DNA of 64,000 bases from Cryptosporangium phraense (lineage in GTDB: Bacteria > Actinomycetota > Actinomycetes > Mycobacteriales > Cryptosporangiaceae), in assembly GCF_006912135.1 (NCBI RefSeq), contig NZ_VIRS01000013.1, positions 158,376 to 222,375 of the forward strand, in the 5' to 3' direction. Below, piece after piece: positions 1 to 8,652 of the stretch; the stretch's first letter is position 1; every line of letters begins with the position of its first letter. The notes beneath the pieces were generated by a model. The model ran no database searches and had not been told where the DNA came from. It saw only the letters and a program-made list of their open reading frames with translations. Position numbers and translations under genes: made by a program.

Positions 1-544
1 CTGGTATCAGGACCTCTCGAACGCCTACCCGTACGACGCGGCGAAGGCGAAGGCCCTCATCGCCCAGTCCGGGGTGAAGAACCCGTCGGTGGCCTTCAAG
101 ATCCCGAACCTGCCCTACGCGGTGTCGTCCGCCCAGGTGGTCAAGTCCGACCTGGCCAAGGTGGGCATCACGGCGAACATCTCGGTGCTGCAGTTCCCGG
201 CGGCCTGGCTCGACCAGGTGTTCACCAAGCACGACTTCGACATGTCGATCATCGCCCACGTCGAGGCCCGCGACATCGCGACCTACGGCGACAAGAAGTA
301 CTACTGGGGCTACGACAACCCGGCCGTCACGAAGCTCCTCGCCGAAGCCGACGCCGGTACGCCCCAGCAGCAGATCACCGACTACCAGCAGGTCGCCAAG
401 ACGCTCTCCGACGACGCCGTCAGCGACTGGCTGTTCCTCCTGCCGAACATCGAGGTCCTGCGCAAGGGCCTGAGCGGGGTGCCGGTGAACGGCCTGTCCG
501 AGTCCTTCGACGTCAGCGGCGTGAGCTGGGGCAGCGGCTCGTGA
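1..544 (+). CDS. ABC transporter substrate-binding protein, family 5 (C-terminal part, 5' end outside window)
   Basis: The frame is open from base 2 and ends at TGA 542-544, so about 180 C-terminal residues are present and the signal peptide and N-lobe lie upstream. Text such as VGITANISVLQFPAAW and FDMSIIAH fits the C-lobe of DppA/OppA-type binding proteins, which deliver peptides or related amides to a membrane permease outside the cytoplasm. The stop overlaps the GTG start of the first permease (GTGA), so the two are probably translationally coupled. Family assignment rests mainly on the four dpp-like genes directly downstream; the ligand is unknown. Confidence 0.85.
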   Translation, partial: WYQDLSNAYPYDAAKAKALIAQSGVKNPSVAFKIPNLPYAVSSAQVVKSDLAKVGITANISVLQFPAAWLDQVFTKHDFDMSIIAHVEARDIATYGDKKYYWGYDNPAVTKLLAEADAGTPQQQITDYQQVAKTLSDDAVSDWLFLLPNIEVLRKGLSGVPVNGLSESFDVSGVSWGSGS

Positions 545-1488
545 TCGGCCGTCTGGCCATCAGGACCGGGATCCTGGTGGCCAGCCTGGTCGTCGCCTCG
601 ATCGCGGTCTTCCTGATCATGGCCGTGCTCCCGGGCGATCCGGCCACGGTGAAGCTCGGCGTGAACGCCAACCCGGCCCAGGTCCAGGAGCTGCGCCACC
701 AGTTCGGCACCGACCGGCCGCTGGTGGCGCAGTACCTGTCGTGGGTCGGTGGGCTGATGCACGGCTCGTTCGGCACCTCGTACCTGACCAACGCCGCGGT
801 CGGGCCGCAGATCGCGGCCAAGATCCAGGTGACGCTCTGGCTGGTGGTGCTCGCCCTGGTCGTCGCGGTGGTGGTCGCGGTCCCGATGGGCGTCCTGGCC
901 GCCGTGCGCTCCCGCCGGGCCGACGGCGCCGCGCTGGCCGGCGTCAGCCAGCTGGGCATGGCCGTGCCCAGCTTCATCCTGGCGATCCTGCTCATCGACC
1001 TGTTCGCGGTCCGGCTGCACTGGGTGCCCTCCGGCGGCTGGGTGCCGCCGACGGCCGGCCCGGGGCCGTTCCTCAAGCAGGTCGCGCTGCCGGTCCTGTC
1101 GCTCGGGCTGATCCAGGCCGCGCTGCTCAGCCGGTACGTCCGGTCGGCCACGCTCGACGTCCTGCGGGAGGACCACATCCGGACGGCTCGGGCCAAGGGC
1201 CTCTCGCCGGGCCGGGCCTTCCTCCGCCACGGGCTGCGCAACGCCGCTATCCCGGTGGTCACCGTGCTCGGCCTGCAGCTGGCGGCGCTGCTGATCGACG
1301 CGATCGTCATCGAGAAGGTGTTCGTCATCCCGGGGCTGGGCAGCCTGCTGCTGACCTCGGTCTCCAACCGGGATCTGCTGCTCGTCCAGGGCATCGTGAT
1401 GGTGCTGGTGGGGGCCGTCCTGGTGATCAACTACGTGGTCGACCTGGCCTATGTCGCCATCGACCCGCGGCTGCGGAGGTCGGCGTGA
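541..1488 (+). CDS. ABC transporter permease, DppB/OppB family
   Basis: 315 residues, the usual size for DppB-type permeases. An N-terminal transmembrane helix (about residues 9-30) is followed by a periplasmic loop and five further hydrophobic segments. The cytoplasmic EAA-type loop (about residues 214-237, RTARAKGLSPGRAF then the LRNA motif) is the contact site for the ATPases. The GTG start overlaps the stop of the binding protein, and its TGA overlaps the next GTG. It forms the heterodimeric channel with the following DppC-like protein in the cytoplasmic membrane. Confidence 0.93.
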   Translation: MIGRLAIRTGILVASLVVASIAVFLIMAVLPGDPATVKLGVNANPAQVQELRHQFGTDRPLVAQYLSWVGGLMHGSFGTSYLTNAAVGPQIAAKIQVTLWLVVLALVVAVVVAVPMGVLAAVRSRRADGAALAGVSQLGMAVPSFILAILLIDLFAVRLHWVPSGGWVPPTAGPGPFLKQVALPVLSLGLIQAALLSRYVRSATLDVLREDHIRTARAKGLSPGRAFLRHGLRNAAIPVVTVLGLQLAALLIDAIVIEKVFVIPGLGSLLLTSVSNRDLLLVQGIVMVLVGAVLVINYVVDLAYVAIDPRLRRSA

Positions 1489-2348
1489 GCATCGCCGATT
1501 CCGTCCGCCTGTCCCGGCCCCGGCCCCGGCGCCGTCGGCGTGCGCCGACGATGGTCGTCGGTGCGGTGATCGTCGGTCTGGTGCTGCTCGCGGCCCTCGT
1601 CTCGTTCGTCTGGACGCCGTTCGACCCGACGGACGTCGACGCCGCGGTCCGACTGCGGGGCCCGAGCGGGACGCACTGGCTGGGCACCGACACGCTCGGC
1701 CGGGACGTCTTCAGCCAGCTGCTCGTCGGCGCTCGCACCACGCTGTTCGTCGGCGTGATCGCGGTCGGCGTCGGGGCGATCGTCGGCACGCCGCTGGGCA
1801 TCGCGGCCGGGATGACCGACCGGATCGTCTCGGAGCTGATCCGGCGGTTCATCGACCTGCTGCTGGCGTTCCCGGCGCTCCTGCTGGCCGTCATGTTCGG
1901 CGCGGTCTACGGGGCCAGCACGCTGACCGCGATGCTGGCGATCGGCATCGCGACCGCCCCGGCGTTCGCCCGGCTGGCCCGGGCCGGAACTCTGCAGGTG
2001 ATGGCGAGCGAGTACGTGCTCGCGGCCCGGGTCGCCGGGCGGCGGGCGCCGGCGATCGCGGTGCGGCACGTGCTGCCGAACATCGCCGGGGTGCTGATCG
2101 TGCAGGCGTCGGTCTCCTACGGCATCGCCGTGCTGGCCGAGTCGGGCCTGTCCTACCTGGGCTTCGGCACGCCGCCGCCCACCCCGTCGTGGGGCCGGAT
2201 GCTGCAGGACGCACAGACGCTGATCTTCACCGACCCGCTGCTCTCGCTGTGGCCGGCCGCGGCGATCGCGCTCGCCGTACTCGGCTTCAACCTGCTCGGC
2301 GACGGCCTGCGCGACCGGTTCGACCCTCGTCTGGAGCAGCGCCGATGA
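1485..2348 (+). CDS. ABC transporter permease, DppC/OppC family
   Basis: 287 residues from the GTG at 1485, which overlaps the previous stop (GTGA). A strongly basic N-terminus ([11 protein letters not shown]) precedes the first membrane helix. The DppC hallmark HWLGTDTLGRDVFSQ is present, and the EAA-type loop reads LAARVAGRRAPAIAVRHVLPN-like at about residues 180-200. Second half of the peptide-type import channel. The stop TGA 2346-2348 is entered by the next ATG (2345), keeping the operon translationally coupled. A longer upstream reading of this frame is only antisense-like noise over the dppB-like gene. Confidence 0.93.
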   Translation: MSIADSVRLSRPRPRRRRRAPTMVVGAVIVGLVLLAALVSFVWTPFDPTDVDAAVRLRGPSGTHWLGTDTLGRDVFSQLLVGARTTLFVGVIAVGVGAIVGTPLGIAAGMTDRIVSELIRRFIDLLLAFPALLLAVMFGAVYGASTLTAMLAIGIATAPAFARLARAGTLQVMASEYVLAARVAGRRAPAIAVRHVLPNIAGVLIVQASVSYGIAVLAESGLSYLGFGTPPPTPSWGRMLQDAQTLIFTDPLLSLWPAAAIALAVLGFNLLGDGLRDRFDPRLEQRR

Positions 2349-3304
2349 ACGCCGTGCTGACCGTCGACCGGCTCTCGGTGGGCGCCGGGGACACCCCGCT
2401 GGTCCGGGACGTCTCGTTCACGCTGGGCCGGGGCGAACGCGTCGGGCTGATCGGCGAGTCCGGGTCGGGCAAGTCGCTGACCGCGCTGAGCGTGCTCGGC
2501 CTGCTGCCGGAAGGCGTCCGGGCCGAGGGATCGATCCGGCTGGCCGGCGTCGACCACGAGCTGGTCGGGGCGGGGGAGCGAGAGCTGGGCCGCATCCGGG
2601 GCAAGCAGCTGACGATGGTCTTCCAAGAGCCGATGACCTCGCTCGACCCCACCCAGCGGATCGGCGACCAGGTGGCCGAGGTCCTGCGGATCCACTCCCG
2701 GATCAGCCGGACGGCCGCCCGCGCCCACGCGGTCGAGCTGCTGGAACGGGTGCGGCTGCCGGATCCTGCGCGGACGGCGAGGGCGTACCCGCACCAGCTC
2801 TCCGGCGGTCAGCGGCAACGGGTGGTGCTGGCGATCGCGCTGGCCAACCGGCCGGCCGTGATCCTCTGCGACGAACCGACCACCGCGCTGGACGTGACCG
2901 TGCAGGCGCAGATGCTGGCCCTGATCGAGCAGGCGGTGGCCGACGACGGCAGCGCGTTGCTGTTCATCACCCACGACCTGGCCGTCGTCGCGACGATCTG
3001 CGAGCGCGTGCTGGTGATGTACGGCGGCCGGATCGTGGAGAGCGGCCCGGTGGCGGACGTGTTCCGGCGTCCGCGGCACCGCTACACCGCCGGTCTGCTC
3101 GCCGCGTCCGATCTCACCGCCGACGACGGCACCGGCCGGCTGCCCACGATCCCCGGCAGCGTGCCCGGGGCCGGCCGGTTCCCGGCCGGCTGTGTGTTCC
3201 GCACCCGGTGCGCGGCCGCGACCGACGTCTGCGCCGAGCTCCCGGAGTGGACGCCGACCGGCGGCGGGGGATACGCCTGCTGGCACCCGGCGGGCACGCC
3301 ATGA
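2345..3304 (+). CDS. ABC transporter ATP-binding protein, DppD/OppD family
   Basis: 319 residues. Walker A GESGSGKS is at residues 37-44, the LSGGQRQR signature near 152, and Walker B with its catalytic carboxylate (CDEPT) at about 175-179. The C-terminal oligopeptide_HPY region carries four cysteines (C283, C289, C296, C312), the quartet typical of DppD/OppD proteins and reported to hold an iron-sulfur cluster in some homologues. ATG 2345 overlaps the preceding stop, and the gene ends in an ATGA junction with the second ATPase at 3301. It energises import together with that ATPase. Confidence 0.94.
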   Translation: MNAVLTVDRLSVGAGDTPLVRDVSFTLGRGERVGLIGESGSGKSLTALSVLGLLPEGVRAEGSIRLAGVDHELVGAGERELGRIRGKQLTMVFQEPMTSLDPTQRIGDQVAEVLRIHSRISRTAARAHAVELLERVRLPDPARTARAYPHQLSGGQRQRVVLAIALANRPAVILCDEPTTALDVTVQAQMLALIEQAVADDGSALLFITHDLAVVATICERVLVMYGGRIVESGPVADVFRRPRHRYTAGLLAASDLTADDGTGRLPTIPGSVPGAGRFPAGCVFRTRCAAATDVCAELPEWTPTGGGGYACWHPAGTP

Positions 3305-4203
3305 GCCTGATCGAGGTCGACGACGTGCACCGCGTCTACGGCTCGGGCCGCTTCGGCGGGCGGACCGTGCACGCGCTGCGCGGGGTGAGCTTCGCGGTCG
3401 AGCGCGGTGAGCGGTTCGGCATCGTCGGCGAGTCCGGGTCCGGCAAGTCGACGCTGATCCGGCTGCTCGCCGGGCTCGACCGGCCGACGTCGGGAATGGT
3501 CCGGTTCGACGGCCGGGAGGTCTCCGGCCGCAGCGAACGGCAGCTGCGGTTCCTGCGCGAGCAGTTGCAGGTCGTGTTCCAGGACCCGATGAGCTCGCTG
3601 GACCCCCGGATGAACGTCCGGCAGATCGTCAGCGAGCCGCTGATCGGTACCCGGCATCCGGACCCGGTCGGCCGGGTCCGCGAGCTGCTGGCCGCGGTCG
3701 GGCTGGAGGCCGGTGCGGCCGACCGCTACCCGCACCAGTTCTCCGGCGGGCAGCGGCAGCGGATCTCGATCGCCCGCGCGCTGGCTCCGCAGCCCTCGGT
3801 GCTGATCGCCGACGAGCCGGTCAGCGCCCTGGACGTCTCGGTGCGGGCGCAGATCCTCAACCTGCTCGCCGACCTGGTCGACGAGTTCGCGCTGACGATG
3901 GTCTTCGTCTCGCACGACCTGTCGGTGGTGCGCCGGGTCTGCGACCGGGTCGCTGTGCTGCGCGACGGCGAGCTGGTCGAGGTGGGCACGACCGAGCAGG
4001 TCTACTCCGATCGCGCGCAGCCGTACACGCGCCAGCTCGTCGCGGCGATCCCGACCATCGAGCGGGCGCTGGCCGGTGTGGATGCCGAACAGCTGGCCGG
4101 CCAGGTCGCCGCCGCCGGCGGCGCTCCCGAGAAGAGCGCTCCTGACGGGAGCGCTCCTGACGGGAGCGCTCCGGTCGGCGCTCGGAAGGATGAGGAGGGG
4201 TGA
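3301..4203 (+). CDS. ABC transporter ATP-binding protein, DppF/OppF family
   Basis: 300 residues, start ATG 3301 in an ATGA overlap. Walker A GESGSGKS spans residues 43-50, signature FSGGQRQR is near 147, and Walker B ADEPVSALD is near 170. Only the second ATPase of such importers has this shorter C-terminus without the cysteine quartet. The last about 25 residues are low-complexity (SAPDG repeated), encoded by 15-base tandem units at 4135-4170, and look like a recent expansion with no domain role. TGA 4201-4203 shares its last base with the ATG of the aldehyde dehydrogenase. Confidence 0.93.
   Translation: MSLIEVDDVHRVYGSGRFGGRTVHALRGVSFAVERGERFGIVGESGSGKSTLIRLLAGLDRPTSGMVRFDGREVSGRSERQLRFLREQLQVVFQDPMSSLDPRMNVRQIVSEPLIGTRHPDPVGRVRELLAAVGLEAGAADRYPHQFSGGQRQRISIARALAPQPSVLIADEPVSALDVSVRAQILNLLADLVDEFALTMVFVSHDLSVVRRVCDRVAVLRDGELVEVGTTEQVYSDRAQPYTRQLVAAIPTIERALAGVDAEQLAGQVAAAGGAPEKSAPDGSAPDGSAPVGARKDEEG
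4135..4170 (+). repeat. 15-base tandem repeat at the 3' end of the second ABC ATPase gene
   Basis: The unit AGCGCTCCTGACGGG occurs twice (4135-4149, 4150-4164) and a third degenerate copy follows. It keeps the frame and encodes SAPDG repeats, so it lengthens the protein tail without breaking it. Confidence 0.8.
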
Positions 4204-5621
4204 TGGAGGACTTTTCCGGGCTGCCGATCGGCGCCGGCTGGCGCCCGGCCGCAACCACGTCCCCGGTCCTTTTCCCTTTCGACGGCAGTCCGGTCGGTGA
4301 GGCTCCGGTCGGCGATCTCGACGCGGCCCGCGCCGCGCTCGACGCCGCCGCCGACGTGGCCCCGGCGGTGGCCGCCCTGCCGACGCGAATCCGGCACGAC
4401 GTGCTGCTCGGCGTGCACGCCCGGCTCACCGCGTTCCGCGACGAATTCGAGCGCTTACTGGTCCTGGAGACCGGCAAGCCGCTCAAGGACTGCCGCACCG
4501 AGGTGTCCCGCACTCTGCTGACGCTCGTCACGTCGGCCGAGGAAGCGGCCCGCATCCACGGCGAGACCGTGCCGCTCGACGGCCTACCGGCCGGCGACGG
4601 GATGGTCGGCTTCTACCTGCGGGTACCGATCGGCGTCGTCGTCGGCATCGCCGGGTTCAACTACCCGCTGCTGCTGGCCACCCACAAGATCGGCCCCGCG
4701 CTGGCGGCCGGCTGCCCGATCATCGTCAAGCCGGCTCCGCAGACACCGCTGGCCACGCTCCGGCTCGTCCAGCTCCTGCGCGAGGTGGGGGCCGAGCACG
4801 GCGTCCCGGCCGCGGCCGTCCAGCTGGTCACCGGCGGCGCCGACGTCGGTGCTGCGCTCACCACCGATCCGCGGGTCGCGGCCGTGTCGTTCACCGGATC
4901 GGCGCTCGTCGGGCACCGGATCGCCCGCGCCGTCGCGCCCCGCAAGACGCTGCTCGAGCTGGGCAACACCACCGCGCTGATCGTCGCCGAGGACGCCGAC
5001 CTGCCGGCCGCGGCCGCGGCGGTGGCCCGGGGCGGCTTCTACGCGTCCGGTCAGGCCTGCATCTCGGTCCAGCGGGTGCTCGTCGTCGAGTCGGTCCGCG
5101 ACCGGTTCCTGGAACTGCTGACTCCCCAGGTCGAGGCACTGGTGGTCGGCGATCCCCGAGAACCCGACACCGACGTCGCCCCGCTGATCGACCCGGCCGC
5201 CACCGAGCGGGTGGCGTCCTGGGTCGACGCCGCGGTGGCCGCCGGGGCGTCGGTCCTCACCGGGGACGGCACCCGGCCGACCGTACTGGCCGACGTCCCC
5301 GACGACGTCGACGCCTGGGACGAGGAGATCTTCGGGCCGGTCGTGTGCGTGCGGTCGGTGCCCGACGTGGACACCGCGATCCAGGCCGCCAACCGCTCGC
5401 GCTACGGCCTGCACGCGAGCATCTGGACGCGTTCGCTGGCCCACGCCTTCGCCGCACTGCACCGGCTGGAGGTGGGTGGCGTGGTCGTCAACGACCTGCC
5501 CGGGTTCCGCAGCGACCCGATGCCGTACGGCGGGGTGAAGGACTCCGGGATCGGACGGGAGGGCCCGCGCTACGCGATCGAGGAGCTCACCGTCACCCGG
5601 ATGGCGGTGATCCGGCCGTGA
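4203..5621 (+). CDS. Aldehyde dehydrogenase family protein
   Basis: 472 residues from ATG 4203, preceded by a good Shine-Dalgarno (AGGAGGGG, 4193-4200); an in-frame GTG at 4200 is the alternative. It oxidises an aldehyde to the acid with NAD(P)+. The cofactor-site segment FNYPLLLATHKIGPAL, general base E252 (LLELGN) and catalytic C286 (GQACIS) are present with the usual 34-residue spacing. The motif after the glutamate is ELGN instead of the common ELGG, which may reflect a less common subfamily. Its stop overlaps the GTG of the SDR gene. Context suggests oxidation of an aldehyde released from an imported compound. Confidence 0.93.
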   Translation: MEDFSGLPIGAGWRPAATTSPVLFPFDGSPVGEAPVGDLDAARAALDAAADVAPAVAALPTRIRHDVLLGVHARLTAFRDEFERLLVLETGKPLKDCRTEVSRTLLTLVTSAEEAARIHGETVPLDGLPAGDGMVGFYLRVPIGVVVGIAGFNYPLLLATHKIGPALAAGCPIIVKPAPQTPLATLRLVQLLREVGAEHGVPAAAVQLVTGGADVGAALTTDPRVAAVSFTGSALVGHRIARAVAPRKTLLELGNTTALIVAEDADLPAAAAAVARGGFYASGQACISVQRVLVVESVRDRFLELLTPQVEALVVGDPREPDTDVAPLIDPAATERVASWVDAAVAAGASVLTGDGTRPTVLADVPDDVDAWDEEIFGPVVCVRSVPDVDTAIQAANRSRYGLHASIWTRSLAHAFAALHRLEVGGVVVNDLPGFRSDPMPYGGVKDSGIGREGPRYAIEELTVTRMAVIRP

Positions 5622-6349
5622 CGTCCTACCTGGACCTGTTCCGCCTCGATGGCCGGCGCGCGCTGGTCGTCGGCGCGGCCAGCGGCATCGGGCTCGAGGC
5701 CGCGCAGGCGCTCGAGGACCACGGCGCGGCCGTGACCCGCGCCGACCAGCACGCGTCCGACGGTGTCGAGAAGTTCGACGTCTTGGACGCCGACGCGGTC
5801 GTCGAACTGGCCCGGCGTCCGTTCGACGTGCTGGTGTTCACCCCGGCGACCAACGTCCGGAAGCGGCTGACCGACTACACCGACGCCGACTTCGACCGGG
5901 TGGTCGGCCTCAACCTGCGGGCGTCGTTCCAGCTCATCCGGCATTTCGGGGCGGCCATGGCGGCGGCCGGCGGTGGCAGCATCGTCTGCTTCTCCTCGAT
6001 TCGGGCCGCCACCGTCGAGCCCGGTCAGGGCGTGTACGCCGCCACCAAGTCGGGTCTGGAGTCGCTGGTCCGCACCGCGGCCGCGGAGTTCGGACCGGCC
6101 GGCGTACGGGTCAACGCGATCCGCCCGGGGGTCGTCGCGACGCCGCTCACCGACCAGTTGCGCGCCGACCCCGACTGGGCCGGCGCCTACGCGGCGAAGA
6201 CCGCGCTGGGCCGCTGGTCCACCCCGGACGAGCTGGCCGGCGCCGTCGTGTACCTGGCCGGACGAGCCAGCACCTACGTGACCGGGTCGGTGCTCACCGT
6301 CGACGGCGGCTGGACCGCGCAGGACGGCCGGTACGACCCACCCAATTGA
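5618..6349 (+). CDS. SDR family oxidoreductase
   Basis: 243 residues, GTG start overlapping the aldehyde dehydrogenase stop (GTGA). A Rossmann fold with glycine motif VGAASGIG near residue 20, the YAATK catalytic Tyr-Lys pair, and the C-terminal DGGW of the FabG-like classical family are visible. The usual NNAG strand motif is replaced by TPATN, and the region between strands is short, so it is a divergent classical SDR. It probably interconverts an alcohol and a ketone/aldehyde in the same pathway as the preceding dehydrogenase. Substrate unknown. Confidence 0.9.
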   Translation: MTSYLDLFRLDGRRALVVGAASGIGLEAAQALEDHGAAVTRADQHASDGVEKFDVLDADAVVELARRPFDVLVFTPATNVRKRLTDYTDADFDRVVGLNLRASFQLIRHFGAAMAAAGGGSIVCFSSIRAATVEPGQGVYAATKSGLESLVRTAAAEFGPAGVRVNAIRPGVVATPLTDQLRADPDWAGAYAAKTALGRWSTPDELAGAVVYLAGRASTYVTGSVLTVDGGWTAQDGRYDPPN

Positions 6350-6361
6350 AAGGCCCGCACC

Positions 6362-7537
6362 ATGACGCACGACGTCGTCCTCCTCACCCAGCAACTCGTG
6401 CGGCTGCGCACGGTCAACGATCCCGAGGCCGGTACCGCCGAGGCCCCGGCCGCCGCGGTCGTCGAGGAGCTCATGCGGTCGTTCGGCTGGCCGGTGCAGG
6501 TCGAGGAAGTCGCGCCGGGACGTCCCAACGTGATCGCGGTCGTCGACGGGGGCGGTGGCCCCGGCCCGACGCTGCTGTTCGAGGGGCACACCGACGTCGT
6601 CACCGAGGGCGAGCGGGACACCTGGACCGTCGACCCGTACAGCGGCGACATCGTCGACGGCGTGCTCTGGGGGCGCGGCTCGGCCGACATGAAGTCGGGC
6701 GTCGCGGCGATGATCCACGCGACCCGCCGCCTTCAGCTCGACGGCCCGTTCCCCGGCCGGATCGTCGTCGCCGCGCTGGTGGACGAGGAGGGGATGATGC
6801 TCGGCGCGAAGCACTTCGCCCGCAGCGCGCTGGCCGCCGAGGTGGACGCGGCGATCGTCTGCGAGCCGGAGGCCGGCGAGGTCTGCACCTGCGCGAAGGG
6901 CGCGCTCCGGCTGCGCGTCGCGTTGCGCGGCGCGATGGCCCACGGCGCGATGCCGCACCAGGGCCGCAACCCGATCCTGCCGCTGGCGTCGCTGCTGGCC
7001 GCCGTGGCCGGGTACGAGCGCGAGCTCGGCGAGCGGTTCGGCGAGCACGAGCACCTGGGCCGGGTCTACCTGACGCCGACCGTCGTCCAGGCCGGGCGGC
7101 GCGAGCAGGGCAACGTGATCCCAGCCGAGGCGTTCGTCCACCTCGACGTCCGGTCGGTGCCCGGCGTCGACCACGCCGAGGTGATCGCCCGGGTGGGCGC
7201 GCTGGCGTCGGCGGCCGGGGAGGCCCACGGCGTGACGGCGTCGGTGGAGGTCGTGGACGACCGGCCGCCGGTGGAGATCCCGGCCGACTCCCCGATCGCG
7301 GCGGCCGTGCTGGGCGCGCACCAGGCCGTCACCGGCGAGCCCGGGCGGATCGGTGGCGTCCCGGGGACGACCGACGGCACGATCCTGTTCCGGGACGCGT
7401 CGATCCCGTCGGTGGTCTACGGGCCCGGCGGGAAGTGGATCGCCCACCAGGCCGACGAGTTCGTCGCGGTGGATGAGATCGTGACCAGTATGAACGTCTA
7501 CACCGAAGCGGCCAGGCGCTTCCTGACCGGCGAATGA
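6362..7537 (+). CDS. M20 family metallopeptidase (ArgE/DapE-like deacylase or peptidase)
   Basis: 391 residues. Dinuclear zinc ligands of the M20 family can be placed: H76 (EGHTDVV), bridging D109 (SADMKSG), catalytic E142 with ligand E143 (DEEG), E168 (CEPEAG) and C-terminal H362 (AHQADE). The internal lid/dimerisation domain spans about residues 180-290. Such enzymes hydrolyse N-acyl amino acids or dipeptides in the cytoplasm. Only 12 bases separate it from the SDR, and the stop overlaps the ATG of the next gene (ATGA), so it belongs to the importer operon. It plausibly cleaves the imported amide or peptide. Confidence 0.92.
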   Translation: MTHDVVLLTQQLVRLRTVNDPEAGTAEAPAAAVVEELMRSFGWPVQVEEVAPGRPNVIAVVDGGGGPGPTLLFEGHTDVVTEGERDTWTVDPYSGDIVDGVLWGRGSADMKSGVAAMIHATRRLQLDGPFPGRIVVAALVDEEGMMLGAKHFARSALAAEVDAAIVCEPEAGEVCTCAKGALRLRVALRGAMAHGAMPHQGRNPILPLASLLAAVAGYERELGERFGEHEHLGRVYLTPTVVQAGRREQGNVIPAEAFVHLDVRSVPGVDHAEVIARVGALASAAGEAHGVTASVEVVDDRPPVEIPADSPIAAAVLGAHQAVTGEPGRIGGVPGTTDGTILFRDASIPSVVYGPGGKWIAHQADEFVAVDEIVTSMNVYTEAARRFLTGE

Positions 7538-8652
7538 CCACGTCCGGCGCGGCGGCGGGGCCTTCTGCCGCCGCGGCCTCCGGGCCGTCGGCGAGGGTGG
7601 CCCGCTACGGGCACCGCGGTTCCGGGCCGACCAACTCGCTCAGCGACGTCGCCGGGGTGCGCGTCGGGCACGAGACCCGGATCGGGGCCGGGTGGCTGAG
7701 CGGCACCACCGTGGTGCTCGCGCCCGAGGGTGGCCTGGTCGCGGGCGTCGACGTGCGCGGCGGCGGGCCGGGTACCCGGGAGACCGACCTGCTCGATCCG
7801 CGGGCCTCGGTCGAGCGCGTGCACGCGATCGTGTTCAGCGGAGGCAGCGCCTACGGGCTCGCGGCCGCCTCGGGCGTCGCCGACCTGCTCGGCGAGCGCG
7901 GGATCGGATTCCCGGTCGGCGACCGGCCGGGGGAGGTCGTCCCGATCGTGCCGTCCGCCGTCGTCTTCGACCTGGGCCGCGGTGGCGATTTCGGCCGGCG
8001 CCCCGGCCACGCGGAGGGGGTCGCCGCGGCCCGGGTCGCGCTGGCCGCCGAACCGGGCACCGCCGTCACGATGGGCGTGGTCGGCGCCGGCGCCGGCACG
8101 CTGGCGGGCGGGCTGAAGGGTGGGATCGGCTCGGCCAGCGCGGTCCTGTCCGGCGGCGCCACCGTCGCCGCGCTGGTCGTCCTCAACTCGCACGGCACCT
8201 GTGTGGACCCGGCGACCGGCGAGCCGCTGGCCGCGCGTCTGCTGGCGCCGGGCGACGTCCGGCTGCGCCGGCCGGACCAGGCCGAGGCCCGGGCCTGGGT
8301 GCCGCCCCATTTCCTGCCCCCGACCGTCGTGCAGAACACCACGCTCGGCCTGGTCGCCACCGACCTGACGCTGACCAAGGCCCAGTGCACCAAGCTCGCC
8401 GGGGTCGGGCAGGACGGCCTGGCCCGCGCGATCGACCCGGCCCACACGCTCTTCGACGGCGACACGATCTTCGGCGCGTCCACGGCGACGCGTCCCGCGC
8501 CGGACCTGCCCCTGCACTACGAACTTCTGGACGCCGCGGCGCGATGCGTCTCGCGGGCGGTGGTCCGGGCGCTGCTGGCCGCCGAGCCGGTCACCACCAG
8601 CGCGGGTTCGTGGCCCAGCTACTCGTCGGTCTTTCCCAGCGCCGTGCGCTGA
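7534..8652 (+). CDS. P1 family peptidase (DmpA/NylC-type Ntn hydrolase)
   Basis: 372 residues, ATG 7534 in an ATGA overlap. The family is made as a precursor that cuts itself to free an N-terminal nucleophile. Here the motif VVQNTTLGLVATD puts the predicted scission between N268 and T269, with T269 as nucleophile. An early substrate-pocket segment FSGGSAYGLAAASG is also typical. Members act as beta-aminopeptidases, D-esterases or nylon-oligomer hydrolases. Last gene of the operon; its 3' end overlaps the convergent TetR gene by 34 bases. Together with the M20 enzyme it suggests breakdown of unusual amides. Confidence 0.92.
   Translation: MTTSGAAAGPSAAAASGPSARVARYGHRGSGPTNSLSDVAGVRVGHETRIGAGWLSGTTVVLAPEGGLVAGVDVRGGGPGTRETDLLDPRASVERVHAIVFSGGSAYGLAAASGVADLLGERGIGFPVGDRPGEVVPIVPSAVVFDLGRGGDFGRRPGHAEGVAAARVALAAEPGTAVTMGVVGAGAGTLAGGLKGGIGSASAVLSGGATVAALVVLNSHGTCVDPATGEPLAARLLAPGDVRLRRPDQAEARAWVPPHFLPPTVVQNTTLGLVATDLTLTKAQCTKLAGVGQDGLARAIDPAHTLFDGDTIFGASTATRPAPDLPLHYELLDAAARCVSRAVVRALLAAEPVTTSAGSWPSYSSVFPSAVR

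Noticed and set aside
382..1430. Long antisense open frames over the permease genes (and similar frames across the whole window)
   Set aside because: Arg/Gly/Pro-rich products with no family text. They arise from GC-rich third positions of the real genes on the other strand.
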